Positions 53,283 through 62,146 of a DNA stretch of 64,000 bases are shown here, piece by piece. The notes under the pieces are model-generated. The model was not told the DNA's origin. It worked only from the letters and a program-made list of their open reading frames with translations, and ran no database searches. The translations under genes and the position numbers were made by a program. Origin of the DNA: Minwuia sp048007105 (GTDB taxonomy: Bacteria; Pseudomonadota; Alphaproteobacteria; Minwuiales; Minwuiaceae); the NCBI RefSeq assembly GCF_048007105.1, contig NZ_CP180352.1, forward strand, positions 2,046,001-2,110,000, written 5' to 3'. Within the stretch, counting starts at the first letter, position 1, and the number at the start of each line of letters is the position of its first letter.

Positions 53283-53390
53283 CACAGCCGAGTTGACAGG
53301 GATGGCTGGGAAAAAGAGCCGCAAAAGGCTCTCCCGAGGGGAACACCGAAGAAGGCCGCGTCCGACCGTCGGACGCGGTTTTTCTTTTCC
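53283..53390 (+). ncRNA. Structured leader or second small RNA ending in a strong terminator upstream of metY
   Basis: Following the putative promoter, the transcript would contain hairpin GAGCC-GCAAAA-GGCTC (53316-53331), a CTCCCGAGGGGA segment and then the terminator at 53356-53387. Because this stops 60 bases before the metY start codon, it may be an attenuator or riboswitch controlling methionine synthesis, or an independent sRNA. It does not match the SAM-I, SAM-II or SAM-V patterns known to me, and no alternative antiterminator pairing was found by eye. Confidence 0.5.
53356..53387 (+). terminator. Intrinsic terminator in the metY upstream region
   Basis: CCGCGTCCGA pairs perfectly with TCGGACGCGG around a CCG loop, followed by TTTTTCTTTT: ten G/C-rich pairs and an ideal T-tract. 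Confidence 0.9.
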
Positions 53391-53451
53391 TGGCCATCCC
53401 GGTGCTGATAGCTTCCCGGGCCGCGGCCGCAGCGCTCCGGGGAGGGATCCG

Positions 53452-54762
53452 ATGAAGCCGAAATATCCGAAGTTCGATACGCTGAGCCTGCATGCAGGTC
53501 AGCATCCGGATCCGGCGACCGGGGCTCGGGCGCAGCCGATCTACATGTCGACGTCCTACGTCTTCGAGGACGTGGATCACGCGGCGTCCCTGTTCAACAT
53601 GGAGACGCCCGGCCACATCTATTCGCGCATCTCCAACCCCACCGTTGCGGTGCTGGAGGAGCGTCTGGCGGCGCTGGAGGGTGGTGTCGGCGCGGTGTGC
53701 ACGGCATCCGGCCAGGCGGCGCTGTTCCTGGCGGTCTCGACGCTGATGGGGCAGGGCGGACACATCGTCAGCTCGGCCTCGGTCTACGGCGGCAGCCACA
53801 ACATGTTCCACCACACGCTGCCGCGCTTCGGTATCACCACGACCTTCGTCGATCCGCGCGACACCGCAGCCTTCGAGAAGGCGATCCGGCCCGAGACGCG
53901 GCTGATCTTCGGCGAGACTCTGGGCAATCCGGGCCTCGAGATCATCGATATCCCGGCATTGGCGGAGATCGCCCATCGCCACGGCCTGCCGCTGATGATC
54001 GACAACACCTTCGCCACGCCCTACCTGTTCCGCCCGATCGAGCATGGCGCCGATCTGGTCATGCATTCGGTGACCAAGTTCCTGGGCGGGCACGGCATCG
54101 CTATCGGCGGCGCGATCATCGATGGCGGCGGCATGGACTGGAAGGCCTCGGGCAAGTTCCCGACACTGACCGAGCCCTATGAGGGCTATCACGGTCTGAA
54201 CTTCTGGGAAGAGTACGGCCCGGCCGCCTTCTCCATGCGGGCGCGCGGCGAAGGCCTGCGCGACTTCGGCGCCTGCATGTCGCCGCAGAATGCCTTCTAC
54301 CTGCTGCAGGGCGTCGAGACGCTGCATGTCCGCATGCCGCGCCACGTCGAGAACGCGCAGAAGATCGTCGAGTTCCTGGACGGCAACGAGGCGGTCGGCT
54401 GGGTGTCCTATCCGACGCTCGCCAGCCACCCCGATCACGAGCGGGCGAAAACGCTGCTGCCGAAGGGCTGCGGCGCGATCTTCTCCTTCGGCGTCAACGG
54501 TGGCCGCGAGGCGGGCCGGGTCTTCATAGAGAACCTGAAGATCTTCTCCCACCTCGCCAATGTCGGCGATGCGAAGTCGCTGGTCATTCACCCGGCCTCG
54601 ACGACGCATCAGCAGATGGACGCCGCGGCGCTGAAGGCCGCCGGCATTTCAGAGGATCTGGTTCGCCTGTCCGTCGGCATGGAAGACGTGGACGACCTGA
54701 TCGACGACCTGAAGGGGGCGCTGCGCGCCAGCCAGCGGGTCCTCAAGGCAGCGGCGGAGTAG
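53452..54762 (+). CDS. metY: O-acetyl/O-succinyl-homoserine sulfhydrylase (PLP-dependent)
   Basis: Cys/Met-metabolism PLP enzyme of 436 residues that makes homocysteine (or methionine) from acylated homoserine and sulfide. It shows LSLHAGQHPDPATGARAQPIY, YSRISNPTVAVLEERLAALEGG, the cofactor motif ASGQAALFLA, DNTFATPYLFRPIEHGAD and the PLP lysine in HSVTKFLGGHG, then HPASTTHQQM near the C-terminus. Length favours the O-acetylhomoserine type (MetY) over the shorter MetZ. GGGGAGGG precedes the ATG by six bases. Its upstream region contains a terminator and hairpins that may regulate it. An alpha/beta hydrolase follows after four bases. Confidence 0.92.
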   Translation: MKPKYPKFDTLSLHAGQHPDPATGARAQPIYMSTSYVFEDVDHAASLFNMETPGHIYSRISNPTVAVLEERLAALEGGVGAVCTASGQAALFLAVSTLMGQGGHIVSSASVYGGSHNMFHHTLPRFGITTTFVDPRDTAAFEKAIRPETRLIFGETLGNPGLEIIDIPALAEIAHRHGLPLMIDNTFATPYLFRPIEHGADLVMHSVTKFLGGHGIAIGGAIIDGGGMDWKASGKFPTLTEPYEGYHGLNFWEEYGPAAFSMRARGEGLRDFGACMSPQNAFYLLQGVETLHVRMPRHVENAQKIVEFLDGNEAVGWVSYPTLASHPDHERAKTLLPKGCGAIFSFGVNGGREAGRVFIENLKIFSHLANVGDAKSLVIHPASTTHQQMDAAALKAAGISEDLVRLSVGMEDVDDLIDDLKGALRASQRVLKAAAE

Positions 54763-54766
54763 GGCG

Positions 54767-55561
54767 ATGGAACTGAAGGTCGACGGCCGCAAGGTCTACG
54801 CCCATACGGGCGGCAAGGATTTCGATCCGGCAGGCAGCGTGGTCGTCCTGATCCACGGCGCCGCCATGAACCATCTCGCCTGGGCGCTGCAGACCCGCTA
54901 CCTCGCCCATCACGGGCATTCGGTTCTGGCGCTGGACCTGCCCGGATGCGGTGCGTCCGAAGGCGAAGTCCCCGACAGTGTCGAGGACTGCGGCGCCTGG
55001 GTGCACCGCGTTCTGGACGAACTGGAGGTCGGAAAGGCGGCGTTGATCGGTCATTCCATGGGCGCCCTCGTGGCGCTGGAAGCCGCCGGCCAGCAACCGG
55101 ACAGGATCACCGCCCTGGGCATGCTGGGCGTCTGCTACCCGCTTGGCGTCAACGACGCCTTTCTGGCTGCGGCGAAGGATGACCTGCCGCTCGCCATCGG
55201 TCTGATGAACGACTGGGCGCATGGGCCGAAGGCGCATCTTGGCGGGTTCCAGGTGCCGGGTCTGTGGATGGTCGGCACCGATACGCGGGTCATCGAACAG
55301 GCGAAGCCGGGCGTGCTGCACAAGTGCCTGACCATCTGTTCTGCCTACAGCGGTGGCGAGGCCGCGGCCGCGAAGGTGACCTGTCCGACCACCGTGATAC
55401 TGGGCCGGAACGACCAGATGACGCCGACGAAGCTGGGGCGGAAGACGGCTTCCATGATCAAGGGCTCCAGCGTCGCGGAACTCGACGATTGCGGGCACAT
55501 GATGATGTTCGAACAGCCGCGAGCGCTGATGCGGGCGATCGAGCCGCTTCTGGCGGCGTAG
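54767..55561 (+). CDS. Alpha/beta-fold hydrolase
   Basis: A 264-residue alpha/beta hydrolase with an intact catalytic triad: nucleophile S97 in GHSMGA, acid D216 in LGRNDQMTP and H244 in CGHMMMFE. The oxyanion region is LIHGAAMNH. It is four bases after metY and eight before an MFS gene, so probably transcribed with both. Esterase, lactonase or thioesterase activity is possible; the link to methionine is positional only. Confidence 0.88.
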   Translation: MELKVDGRKVYAHTGGKDFDPAGSVVVLIHGAAMNHLAWALQTRYLAHHGHSVLALDLPGCGASEGEVPDSVEDCGAWVHRVLDELEVGKAALIGHSMGALVALEAAGQQPDRITALGMLGVCYPLGVNDAFLAAAKDDLPLAIGLMNDWAHGPKAHLGGFQVPGLWMVGTDTRVIEQAKPGVLHKCLTICSAYSGGEAAAAKVTCPTTVILGRNDQMTPTKLGRKTASMIKGSSVAELDDCGHMMMFEQPRALMRAIEPLLAA

Positions 55562-55568
55562 GGCCGCG

Positions 55569-56837
55569 ATGACAGCGGAAAACGTCTCCCCTTCTGACCG
55601 GGGAGACGCACCAGCGGACTTGCGCAGGAACCGCCTGTATGCGGCCGGCGTCCTGTTCTTCTGCTTCCTGCTCGGGATGACGGGACGGGGGCTGTTCGAC
55701 AGCTTCGTCGTCATGCTGCGCCCGCTGGATCTCAGCCACGACTGGAGCCGCGACGAGCTGACGGCGATCTACGCCATCGCCATGGTCTGCTGGGGGCTGG
55801 GCGCGCCGCTGGCCGGGGTGATCTTCGACCGCGGCGGCGCGCGGCCTGTCTATCTGCTGGGCATCACCTTCGCGGCAGGCGGCCTGCTGCTGGCCAGCAC
55901 CGACTGGGGTCTCTGGAGCTTCTACCTCGGCCACGGCATCGCGGTCGGCACTTCGACGGCGCTGCTCGGGACGGTCACCCATGCCGCGCTGGTCAGCCGC
56001 TGGTTCGACCGCAGCCGCGCCACGGCGCTGGGACTGGTGCATTCGTCCATGGGCATCGGCGTGCTGCTGTTCTCGCCGGTGACGCAGCTGCTGATCGACG
56101 CCTTCGGCTGGCAGGGCGCCTATCGGGGGCTGACGGTGATCGGTCTGGCCGTCGTCCTGCCGATCGCGATTCTGGCGCCCTGGAACCGCTTCATGGAAGG
56201 GCACCCCGACATCCGCGCCGCAGTGGCGGCGGCGCCCGGCGCCATCCGCTACCGCAGCCTGGCCGAAGCCGTCCGCGGCTGGCGTTTCTGGGCCATGTGC
56301 TGGATCTACGCGATCACGGGCATGGGCATCTATGTCGCCGTGACGCAGCTGGTCGACTATTTCCAGGTTCTCGGCGTGCCGGCGCTGGAAGCCGCCTCGA
56401 TCTATGGTGTCGCCGGTGCCCTTGCGCCCGCCGGGATGATCGCCTTCGGCATCATCGCCGACCGGCTGGGCATGTGGCGCGCCGCGACACTGTCCTACGG
56501 CCTGACGCTGCTGGCTTATGGCGGCTTCCTGTTGCTGCCGGAGCATTTCAGCAAGGCGCTGCTCTACGGTTCGGCGGTCTGTCTCGGGCTGACGCTCGGA
56601 AGCCGCGGACCGATGGTCTCGACCATGGTCAGCCGCACCTTCCAGGGGCCGGCCTTCGGCCGCATCTATGGGGCGATCCTGGCCTTCGGCGGGCTGGGCG
56701 GGGGCATCGGGGCCTGGATCGGCGGCTTCATTCACGAGGCCGCCGGCGGCCATGCGGCGCTCTTCTGGGTGGGCGGCGTCGTGCTTGTGGCTGCCGGCGC
56801 ACCCTTCGTCTTTCTTTCGCGGTGGCCGCCGCGCTAA
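55569..56837 (+). CDS. Major facilitator superfamily transporter
   Basis: A 422-residue permease with about 12 hydrophobic helices. The MFS loop 2-3 region reads GAPLAGVIFDRGGARPVYLLG-like (in parts) and the corresponding second-half motif is IIADRLGMWRAATL. Overall pattern resembles the oxalate/formate and monocarboxylate antiporter branch. Substrate unknown; the neighbouring acyl-CoA genes suggest an organic acid. Confidence 0.9.
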   Translation: MTAENVSPSDRGDAPADLRRNRLYAAGVLFFCFLLGMTGRGLFDSFVVMLRPLDLSHDWSRDELTAIYAIAMVCWGLGAPLAGVIFDRGGARPVYLLGITFAAGGLLLASTDWGLWSFYLGHGIAVGTSTALLGTVTHAALVSRWFDRSRATALGLVHSSMGIGVLLFSPVTQLLIDAFGWQGAYRGLTVIGLAVVLPIAILAPWNRFMEGHPDIRAAVAAAPGAIRYRSLAEAVRGWRFWAMCWIYAITGMGIYVAVTQLVDYFQVLGVPALEAASIYGVAGALAPAGMIAFGIIADRLGMWRAATLSYGLTLLAYGGFLLLPEHFSKALLYGSAVCLGLTLGSRGPMVSTMVSRTFQGPAFGRIYGAILAFGGLGGGIGAWIGGFIHEAAGGHAALFWVGGVVLVAAGAPFVFLSRWPPR

Positions 56838-56867
56838 TGTGCAGAAACGCTACTGGGGAGTAGATCA

Positions 56868-58037
56868 ATGGATTTTCGACTGACCGAAGAGCAGGAATCG
56901 ATCCGCGACGCCGTCGCGAAGATCTGCGAGCCCTTCGATGACGCCTACTGGCTGGCCCGAGACGAGAGCGGCGAGTTTCCGAACGATTTCCACAAGGCCA
57001 TGGCCGATGGCGGCTGGCTCGGCATCGCCATGCCGGAGGAATTCGGCGGCGCTGGACTCGGCGTCACCGAAGCGGCGATCTTGATGCATCAGGTCGCGAA
57101 ATCGTCCGGCGCGCAGAGTGCGGCGTCCGCTATTCACATCAACATCTTCGGCCCGCATCCGCTGGTCGTCGCCGGCAACCAGGAACAGAAGGAGCGTCAC
57201 CTGCCGCCGCTGATCCGTGGCGAGCAGAAGACCTGCTTCGGCGTGACCGAGCCGGATGCCGGCCTTGACACGACCTCGATCAAGACCAAGGCGGAGAAGG
57301 ACGGGAACGGCAACTACATCGTCCATGGCCGGAAGATGTGGACCTCGACCGCGCAGCAGGCGGACAAGATCCTGCTGCTGGCCCGCACCACCGCGAAGGA
57401 GAACAGCAAGAAGTCCACCGATGGCATCTCGCTGTTCTACACCGACTTCAACCGCGACTACATCGAGGCCCGGCGCATCCCGAAGATGGGCCGCAAGTCG
57501 GTGGATTCGAACGCGGTCTTCATCGATGGTCTGCCGGTGCCGAAGGAGGACCTGATCGGCGAGGAGGGCAAGGGCTTCTACTACCTTCTCCACGGCCTCA
57601 ACCCGGAACGCGTGCTGGTCGGTATCGAGGCTGTCGGCATCGGCCAGAACGCGCTGGCCCGCGCCGCTGAGTACGCCAAGGAACGCGTCGTCTTCGGTCG
57701 TCCGATCGGCATGAACCAGGCGATCCAGCACCCGCTGGCGGTCAACTGGGCGGAACTGGAAGCCGCCTACATGATGTGCATGCTGGCCGCCGACCGCTAC
57801 GACCGCGGCGAGGATTGCGGCGGCGAGGCCAACGCCGCCAAGTATCTGGGCGCCGAGGCCGGCTTCAAGGCGGCGACGCAGGCGGTGATGACCCATGGCG
57901 GCATGGGCTACGCCAAGGAGTATCACGTCGAGCGTCTGATGCGCGAAAGCATGATCGCCCGCATCGCGCCCGTCTCCATGCAGATGATCCTGAACTACAT
58001 CGCCGAACGGAAGCTCGGCCTGCCCCGGAGCTACTGA
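56868..58037 (+). CDS. Acyl-CoA dehydrogenase
   Basis: FAD-dependent dehydrogenase of 389 residues, normal for the classical family. Motifs: AMPEEFGGAGLGVTEA, FGVTEPDAGLDTTSI (first signature), the KMWTSTAQQADKI strand, RVVFGRPIGMNQAIQHPLA and THGGMGYAKEYHVERLMR (second signature region). It introduces the 2,3 double bond in an acyl-CoA and passes electrons to ETF. It lies 30 bases after the MFS gene and just before a CoA-transferase, suggesting one catabolic operon. Confidence 0.94.
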   Translation: MDFRLTEEQESIRDAVAKICEPFDDAYWLARDESGEFPNDFHKAMADGGWLGIAMPEEFGGAGLGVTEAAILMHQVAKSSGAQSAASAIHINIFGPHPLVVAGNQEQKERHLPPLIRGEQKTCFGVTEPDAGLDTTSIKTKAEKDGNGNYIVHGRKMWTSTAQQADKILLLARTTAKENSKKSTDGISLFYTDFNRDYIEARRIPKMGRKSVDSNAVFIDGLPVPKEDLIGEEGKGFYYLLHGLNPERVLVGIEAVGIGQNALARAAEYAKERVVFGRPIGMNQAIQHPLAVNWAELEAAYMMCMLAADRYDRGEDCGGEANAAKYLGAEAGFKAATQAVMTHGGMGYAKEYHVERLMRESMIARIAPVSMQMILNYIAERKLGLPRSY

Positions 58038-58039
58038 GC

Positions 58040-59266
58040 GTGACGCCTGAATCGGAGAACCGCGGCCCGCTGAAGGGCTATCGTATTGTCGATCTGACCC
58101 GCATCGTCCTGGGCCCGCTGGCCGGGCAGATGCTGGGCGATCTGGGCGCGGACGTGATCAAGGTGGAGGAGCCGTCGGGCGATCTGGCCCGCGCCATCGG
58201 CACCGGCGGCACGGCCGGCATGGCGTCGTGCTTCCTCAACTGCAACCGCAACAAGCGCTCGGTCTCGCTGGACCTGAAGCAGAAGGACGGCCTCGACGCG
58301 CTGTTGAAGCTGATCGAGACGGCGGACGTCTTCATCCACGCGCTGCGCCCCCAGGCCGTGCGCAAGCTCGGCATCGCCTATGAGGATCTGAAGGCGGTCA
58401 ATCCGAACCTGATCTATGTCGGCTGCTACGGCTTCTCCGAGAAGGGCCCCTACGGCCACAAGGCCGCCTTCGACGATATCATCCAGTCGGCCTCGGGCGG
58501 CGCCGCGATCCAGGGCTGGCTGCTGGACCAGCCGCGCTATGTCGGCTTCATCCAGGCCGACAAGACGACGGGCCTGATGGCGGCCAATGCCGTCACCGCC
58601 GCCCTGCTGCACCGCGAACGCACCGGCGAGGCGCAGTTCGTCGAGGTGCCCATGTTCGAGACCATGGTGCACATCAACCTGATCGAGCATCTGGACGGCG
58701 CGACCTTCGCGGACGCGATGGGGCCGACCGGCTATATCCGCCTGCGCACGCCGTGGCGGAAGCCCTATCCGTCGAAGGACGGCTGGGTCGCGATCCTGCC
58801 CTATGACGACCGGCAGTGGCGCATCGTTTTCGAGGCCGCGGGCCGGCAGGACCTGGCCGAGGATCCGATGTTCATGACCTTCGCGGCGCGGCAGGCCAAT
58901 GTCGACAAGGTCTACGAGACCCTGTCCGAGCTGTCGAAGAACCTGACCACCGACGAGTGGATCGCGGCGCTGGACCCGAAGGGGGTGCCCTGCAGCCGGG
59001 TGAACACGCCCGAGGATCTGCTGACCGACGAGCATCTGGCCGATGTCGGGTTCTGGGAGAATTACGACCATCCGACCGAGGGACCGCTCCGGTCGATGAA
59101 GTATCCGGTCAATTTCGAGAAGAGCCCCGCCAGCATCCGCCGTCACACGCCGCACCAGGGCGAGCAGACGCGCGAGGTGCTGCACGAACTGGGCTATGAC
59201 GACGAGACCATCGACGCGATGCTGGCCGCCGGGGCCGCCATCGACAGGAAGGAAAAGGCGATCTGA
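58040..59266 (+). CDS. Class III CoA-transferase (CaiB/BaiF family)
   Basis: A 408-residue CoA-transferase. Shows LKGYRIVDLTRIVLGPLAG, LGDLGADVIKVEEPSGD, NCNRNKRSVSLDLKQKDG, and the catalytic Asp in FIQADKTTGLMAANAV. GTG 58040 begins three bases after the acyl-CoA dehydrogenase stop and the stop overlaps the MaoC start (TGATG), so the three are translationally linked. It probably activates the operon's carboxylic acid substrate as its CoA thioester. Confidence 0.93.
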   Translation: MTPESENRGPLKGYRIVDLTRIVLGPLAGQMLGDLGADVIKVEEPSGDLARAIGTGGTAGMASCFLNCNRNKRSVSLDLKQKDGLDALLKLIETADVFIHALRPQAVRKLGIAYEDLKAVNPNLIYVGCYGFSEKGPYGHKAAFDDIIQSASGGAAIQGWLLDQPRYVGFIQADKTTGLMAANAVTAALLHRERTGEAQFVEVPMFETMVHINLIEHLDGATFADAMGPTGYIRLRTPWRKPYPSKDGWVAILPYDDRQWRIVFEAAGRQDLAEDPMFMTFAARQANVDKVYETLSELSKNLTTDEWIAALDPKGVPCSRVNTPEDLLTDEHLADVGFWENYDHPTEGPLRSMKYPVNFEKSPASIRRHTPHQGEQTREVLHELGYDDETIDAMLAAGAAIDRKEKAI

Positions 59267-59730
59267 TGCAGCTTCTGGGACACGGATTCTACTTTCAGGA
59301 CTGGCATGTCGGCTGGAAGTTCAGGACGCTGACGCGCTCCATCACCGAGACCGACATCATGAACTTCGTCGGCGTTTCCGGGATGACCGAGGAGCTGTTC
59401 ACCAGCTACTGGTATCTGGAGGAGCACACGAATTTCGAGGGGCGTCTGGCGCCGGGCAGCCTGGTCTTCGCGCTAGCCGAGGGGCTGGTGATCCCGGGCA
59501 CGATCGCGCGCACGGGCCTCGCCTTCCTGAACTGCGAGATCGACATCAAGGGCCCGACCTTCGCCGGCGACACGATCCATGTCGAAGGCGAGGTCACCGA
59601 GATCCGCCCCGCCTCGAAGGGCAACCGCGCCCTGGTCCGCACCGACAACAAGGTGATCAACCAGAAGGGCGACGTGGTGCTCACCTACAATCCGTTGCGC
59701 ATGATGCGGGGGCGGCCAGAAGAGGACTGA
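59266..59730 (+). CDS. MaoC-family dehydratase (hot-dog fold)
   Basis: A 154-residue hydratase/dehydratase adding water to an enoyl-CoA or removing it from a hydroxyacyl-CoA. Family features: GHGFYFQDWHVGWKF, TRSITETDIMNFVGVSG with the usual D-x4-F/H region, RLAPGSLVFALAEGL and GPTFAGDTIHVEGEVTE. Its place after a dehydrogenase and CoA-transferase completes an activate-oxidise-hydrate sequence like those for branched or dicarboxylic acids. Confidence 0.9.
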   Translation: MQLLGHGFYFQDWHVGWKFRTLTRSITETDIMNFVGVSGMTEELFTSYWYLEEHTNFEGRLAPGSLVFALAEGLVIPGTIARTGLAFLNCEIDIKGPTFAGDTIHVEGEVTEIRPASKGNRALVRTDNKVINQKGDVVLTYNPLRMMRGRPEED

Positions 59731-59823
59731 CGCCGAGCTCCCGCTGCCGGAGAAACCCGGAACGCATAACCGCACACGGTTTATTTACCGGAACATCTGC
59801 TCCTTCGACGAGAGGTGTTCCGC

Positions 59824-62136
59824 ATGTCCGGCGATCTGCTTTTCCTCAACGACCGGATCGAGCCCGGCGGCGCGAATGACCAGGACGAGGTCATCAAGGT
59901 TGCGTCCGCCCTGGATGAGATCGAGGGCCGCCCGGCGGTCCGGCGCGTCCCGGGCAGGTTCGACCAGCACGCGGTCATCGACCGGGCGAGACGGTATCAG
60001 CAAAGCCGTGGCCTTGTTCCCGACGGCCTGATCAATCCGAAGGGCGCGACCGCCCAGCGTATCGCCGCCGAACAGATGAGCCGGCGGCGCATCTCCGGTC
60101 CGCCGCGCCGCGGCGCCAATCTGCCGCTCTGGGGTTCCGTCGGTGCGGGCGGCATCAACCTGCCTGGCGACCGTCAGGCGATGACGAACGCGCTCACCCT
60201 GACCGGGCACCTCGGAAACGGGGCTGCCGGCAAAAAGGAGGACGCGGTGACCGGCGCTGTCCGCGCGTTCCAGAAGAGCCACGGTCTCCGCATCGACGGA
60301 CTGGCGGAACCCTACGGACCGACCCATGACATGCTGGATCACGTGCTCGGACCGCGCCTGGACTGGCTCGTGGGCGCCGATCCCGCGCAGCCGATGCCGT
60401 TCTCGCGCCCCGAACCCCAGATCGTCGGGCGTCGCGTGCCCGGCCGGTCGACCACGATCCGCACCCGCTTCCAGGACGATGAGGACCTCGACAACGAGAA
60501 CGAATACCGGGCCGCGCTCGACCTGAACCGGGCCATGGCGGACTACGATGCCGACCTCCGCCTCGGGGACGCCGCGGGAGGCGGCGCCGGGGACGACACC
60601 CTCATTGGCGAAGCGGGTGACGACCGGATTGCATCCGACGGCGAGCCTGATGTCGACGAAGCGCCGCTGTATCACAACAACGTCGGCGATGCGGTGGACC
60701 GCCTCATGTCGTTGCTGCAAACCCGGCGTTTCGCCGGGCTCGACGACGATCCGGACCTGCAGGCGCGAACAATCGAAAGCAGGCGCAACTACTACGCAGA
60801 CAAGTCCACCAGAGCGATCGAGACGGGACTGCGCGGCGTCATGCAGCAGGCGCGCCGGCTGGCCGACCCGCACACGCCGCGGTCCGGGGACGATCCGCAC
60901 AAGAGGCTTCTCTATCCCCGTCTCGTCGTTGCTCACATGGAAGTGCTGGCGGAGCGCTACCGCGCCGAGAACCCGGGCCTGTCAGATAACGACGTCAACC
61001 GGATGGTTCTCGAAAAGGCCGCGGTCGGCATGGGCCTGAGCAACGAGCAGGCCGAACTGTTGCTCAGTTTCACGCCATACACCGGCCCGCTGTTCTTTGC
61101 GCTGGACGGCATGGACCTGTTCAACAACGTCAAGGACGCGATCGAAACCGGCGACTACGACATCCCGACCATCGGCATGGCCCTGGCCGCAATGGTGCCC
61201 GGTGTCCCGGGTGTCGGGAAGAAGGCGGGCAAGAAGGGTAAGGGGGATGGCGGCGGAGATACAGGTGGGAAAGCTGACAGGTCAAGCGAGGTTCAAGGAA
61301 ATTCAGGACCTGACAAAAGCCGAGAAAATTCAGCCGACGATAGCAGGCGAACAGACGAGGACCTTGCTAGTACCAATCCTGATGTCGTTCAAAGGGCTCG
61401 CCGCAAAAGAGTGGATTGGCGAGAAAATTGGCTCAAGAAGCTTCGAACCAGTTCCATCGATGAATTAATCGATGAAAGATACTGGAGTCAGCTTTCAAAC
61501 AGAAGGAGGAAAACTCTGAGGTCTGCATATGCTTCACTGAAGCGCCGGGAAAGTGAGGCCGAATTCTACGTGACTGGTCGCGACGCCGGCGTTATTGAGC
61601 CAGGTTCGAGGGATATCCTAAAGCGCAGCCGGCTCACGGATTTGGAAGGCAAGCAGCGAACGCGACACGGAGATGCTTTTGAGCATGGCAGGATTGAAGA
61701 AAATAAGAAAACCGGCGAGTTTGACATCGTCGATGCTGACAAGACCTGGCTTTCGGAGGCCAAGTTTGCCGGTGCCCAAAAAAGCACAAATCAGCGGCGT
61801 TTCGATTCGGCTCTTGAAAGAGGCATTGTAGTTCACTTGCTGCCGTCAAAGAGCGGAGCAAAATACTATCCGGCCAAACTCGAGCCTGAGGTTTTGAACT
61901 ACCGAATTCCGATGGGTGATCTTGATGAGGAGGGGCTCATTTCCGAACTTCGCAAGATGTTGAGCTCCAACAAAGTTCCGGACGAATATGTTGATACCGC
62001 AGAGTCACGATTGAGGGCGGTTTTGAGAGAAGACCTGGAGGATCGCAATGACGGTGGCCCTGGCGTCGCAACGCTGCTTCCGATCGGAATTTTGATTGGC
62101 GCAGTCGCCTTACCTGATACCGAAGATGGCCAATAA
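59824..62136 (+). CDS. Modular protein with peptidoglycan-binding-like repeats and a C-terminal nuclease-like (PD-(D/E)XK) toxin domain
   Basis: A 770-residue protein with the architecture of a polymorphic toxin. Two N-terminal peptidoglycan-binding-like repeats are visible (DRARRYQQSRGLVPDGLINP near 53-72; AVRAFQKSHGLRIDGLAEP near 138-156). A Gly/Asp motif resembling RTX calcium repeats (GGGAGDDTLIGEAGDDRI) lies around 252-270, then a helical part with a hydrophobic hairpin (about 415-460, LFFALDGMDLF; ALAAMVPGVPGVGKK). From about residue 475 base composition turns AT-richer and the C-terminus resembles a restriction-endonuclease fold: D634 (GEFDIVD) and E645-x-K647 (LSEAKFA). The extreme C-terminus has a short hydrophobic stretch. 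ATG 59824 follows GAGAGG. No signal peptide. Function as a toxin is inferred. Confidence 0.7.
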   Translation: MSGDLLFLNDRIEPGGANDQDEVIKVASALDEIEGRPAVRRVPGRFDQHAVIDRARRYQQSRGLVPDGLINPKGATAQRIAAEQMSRRRISGPPRRGANLPLWGSVGAGGINLPGDRQAMTNALTLTGHLGNGAAGKKEDAVTGAVRAFQKSHGLRIDGLAEPYGPTHDMLDHVLGPRLDWLVGADPAQPMPFSRPEPQIVGRRVPGRSTTIRTRFQDDEDLDNENEYRAALDLNRAMADYDADLRLGDAAGGGAGDDTLIGEAGDDRIASDGEPDVDEAPLYHNNVGDAVDRLMSLLQTRRFAGLDDDPDLQARTIESRRNYYADKSTRAIETGLRGVMQQARRLADPHTPRSGDDPHKRLLYPRLVVAHMEVLAERYRAENPGLSDNDVNRMVLEKAAVGMGLSNEQAELLLSFTPYTGPLFFALDGMDLFNNVKDAIETGDYDIPTIGMALAAMVPGVPGVGKKAGKKGKGDGGGDTGGKADRSSEVQGNSGPDKSRENSADDSRRTDEDLASTNPDVVQRARRKRVDWRENWLKKLRTSSIDELIDERYWSQLSNRRRKTLRSAYASLKRRESEAEFYVTGRDAGVIEPGSRDILKRSRLTDLEGKQRTRHGDAFEHGRIEENKKTGEFDIVDADKTWLSEAKFAGAQKSTNQRRFDSALERGIVVHLLPSKSGAKYYPAKLEPEVLNYRIPMGDLDEEGLISELRKMLSSNKVPDEYVDTAESRLRAVLREDLEDRNDGGPGVATLLPIGILIGAVALPDTEDGQ

Positions 62137-62146
62137 GAGCTTGCAG

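Noticed and set aside
59824..62136. Interpretation of the modular protein as a lytic enzyme or spore-type hydrolase
   Set aside because: The binding-like repeats are present but no catalytic motif of amidases, transglycosylases or NlpC/P60 is visible; the C-terminal part fits a nuclease-like fold better.
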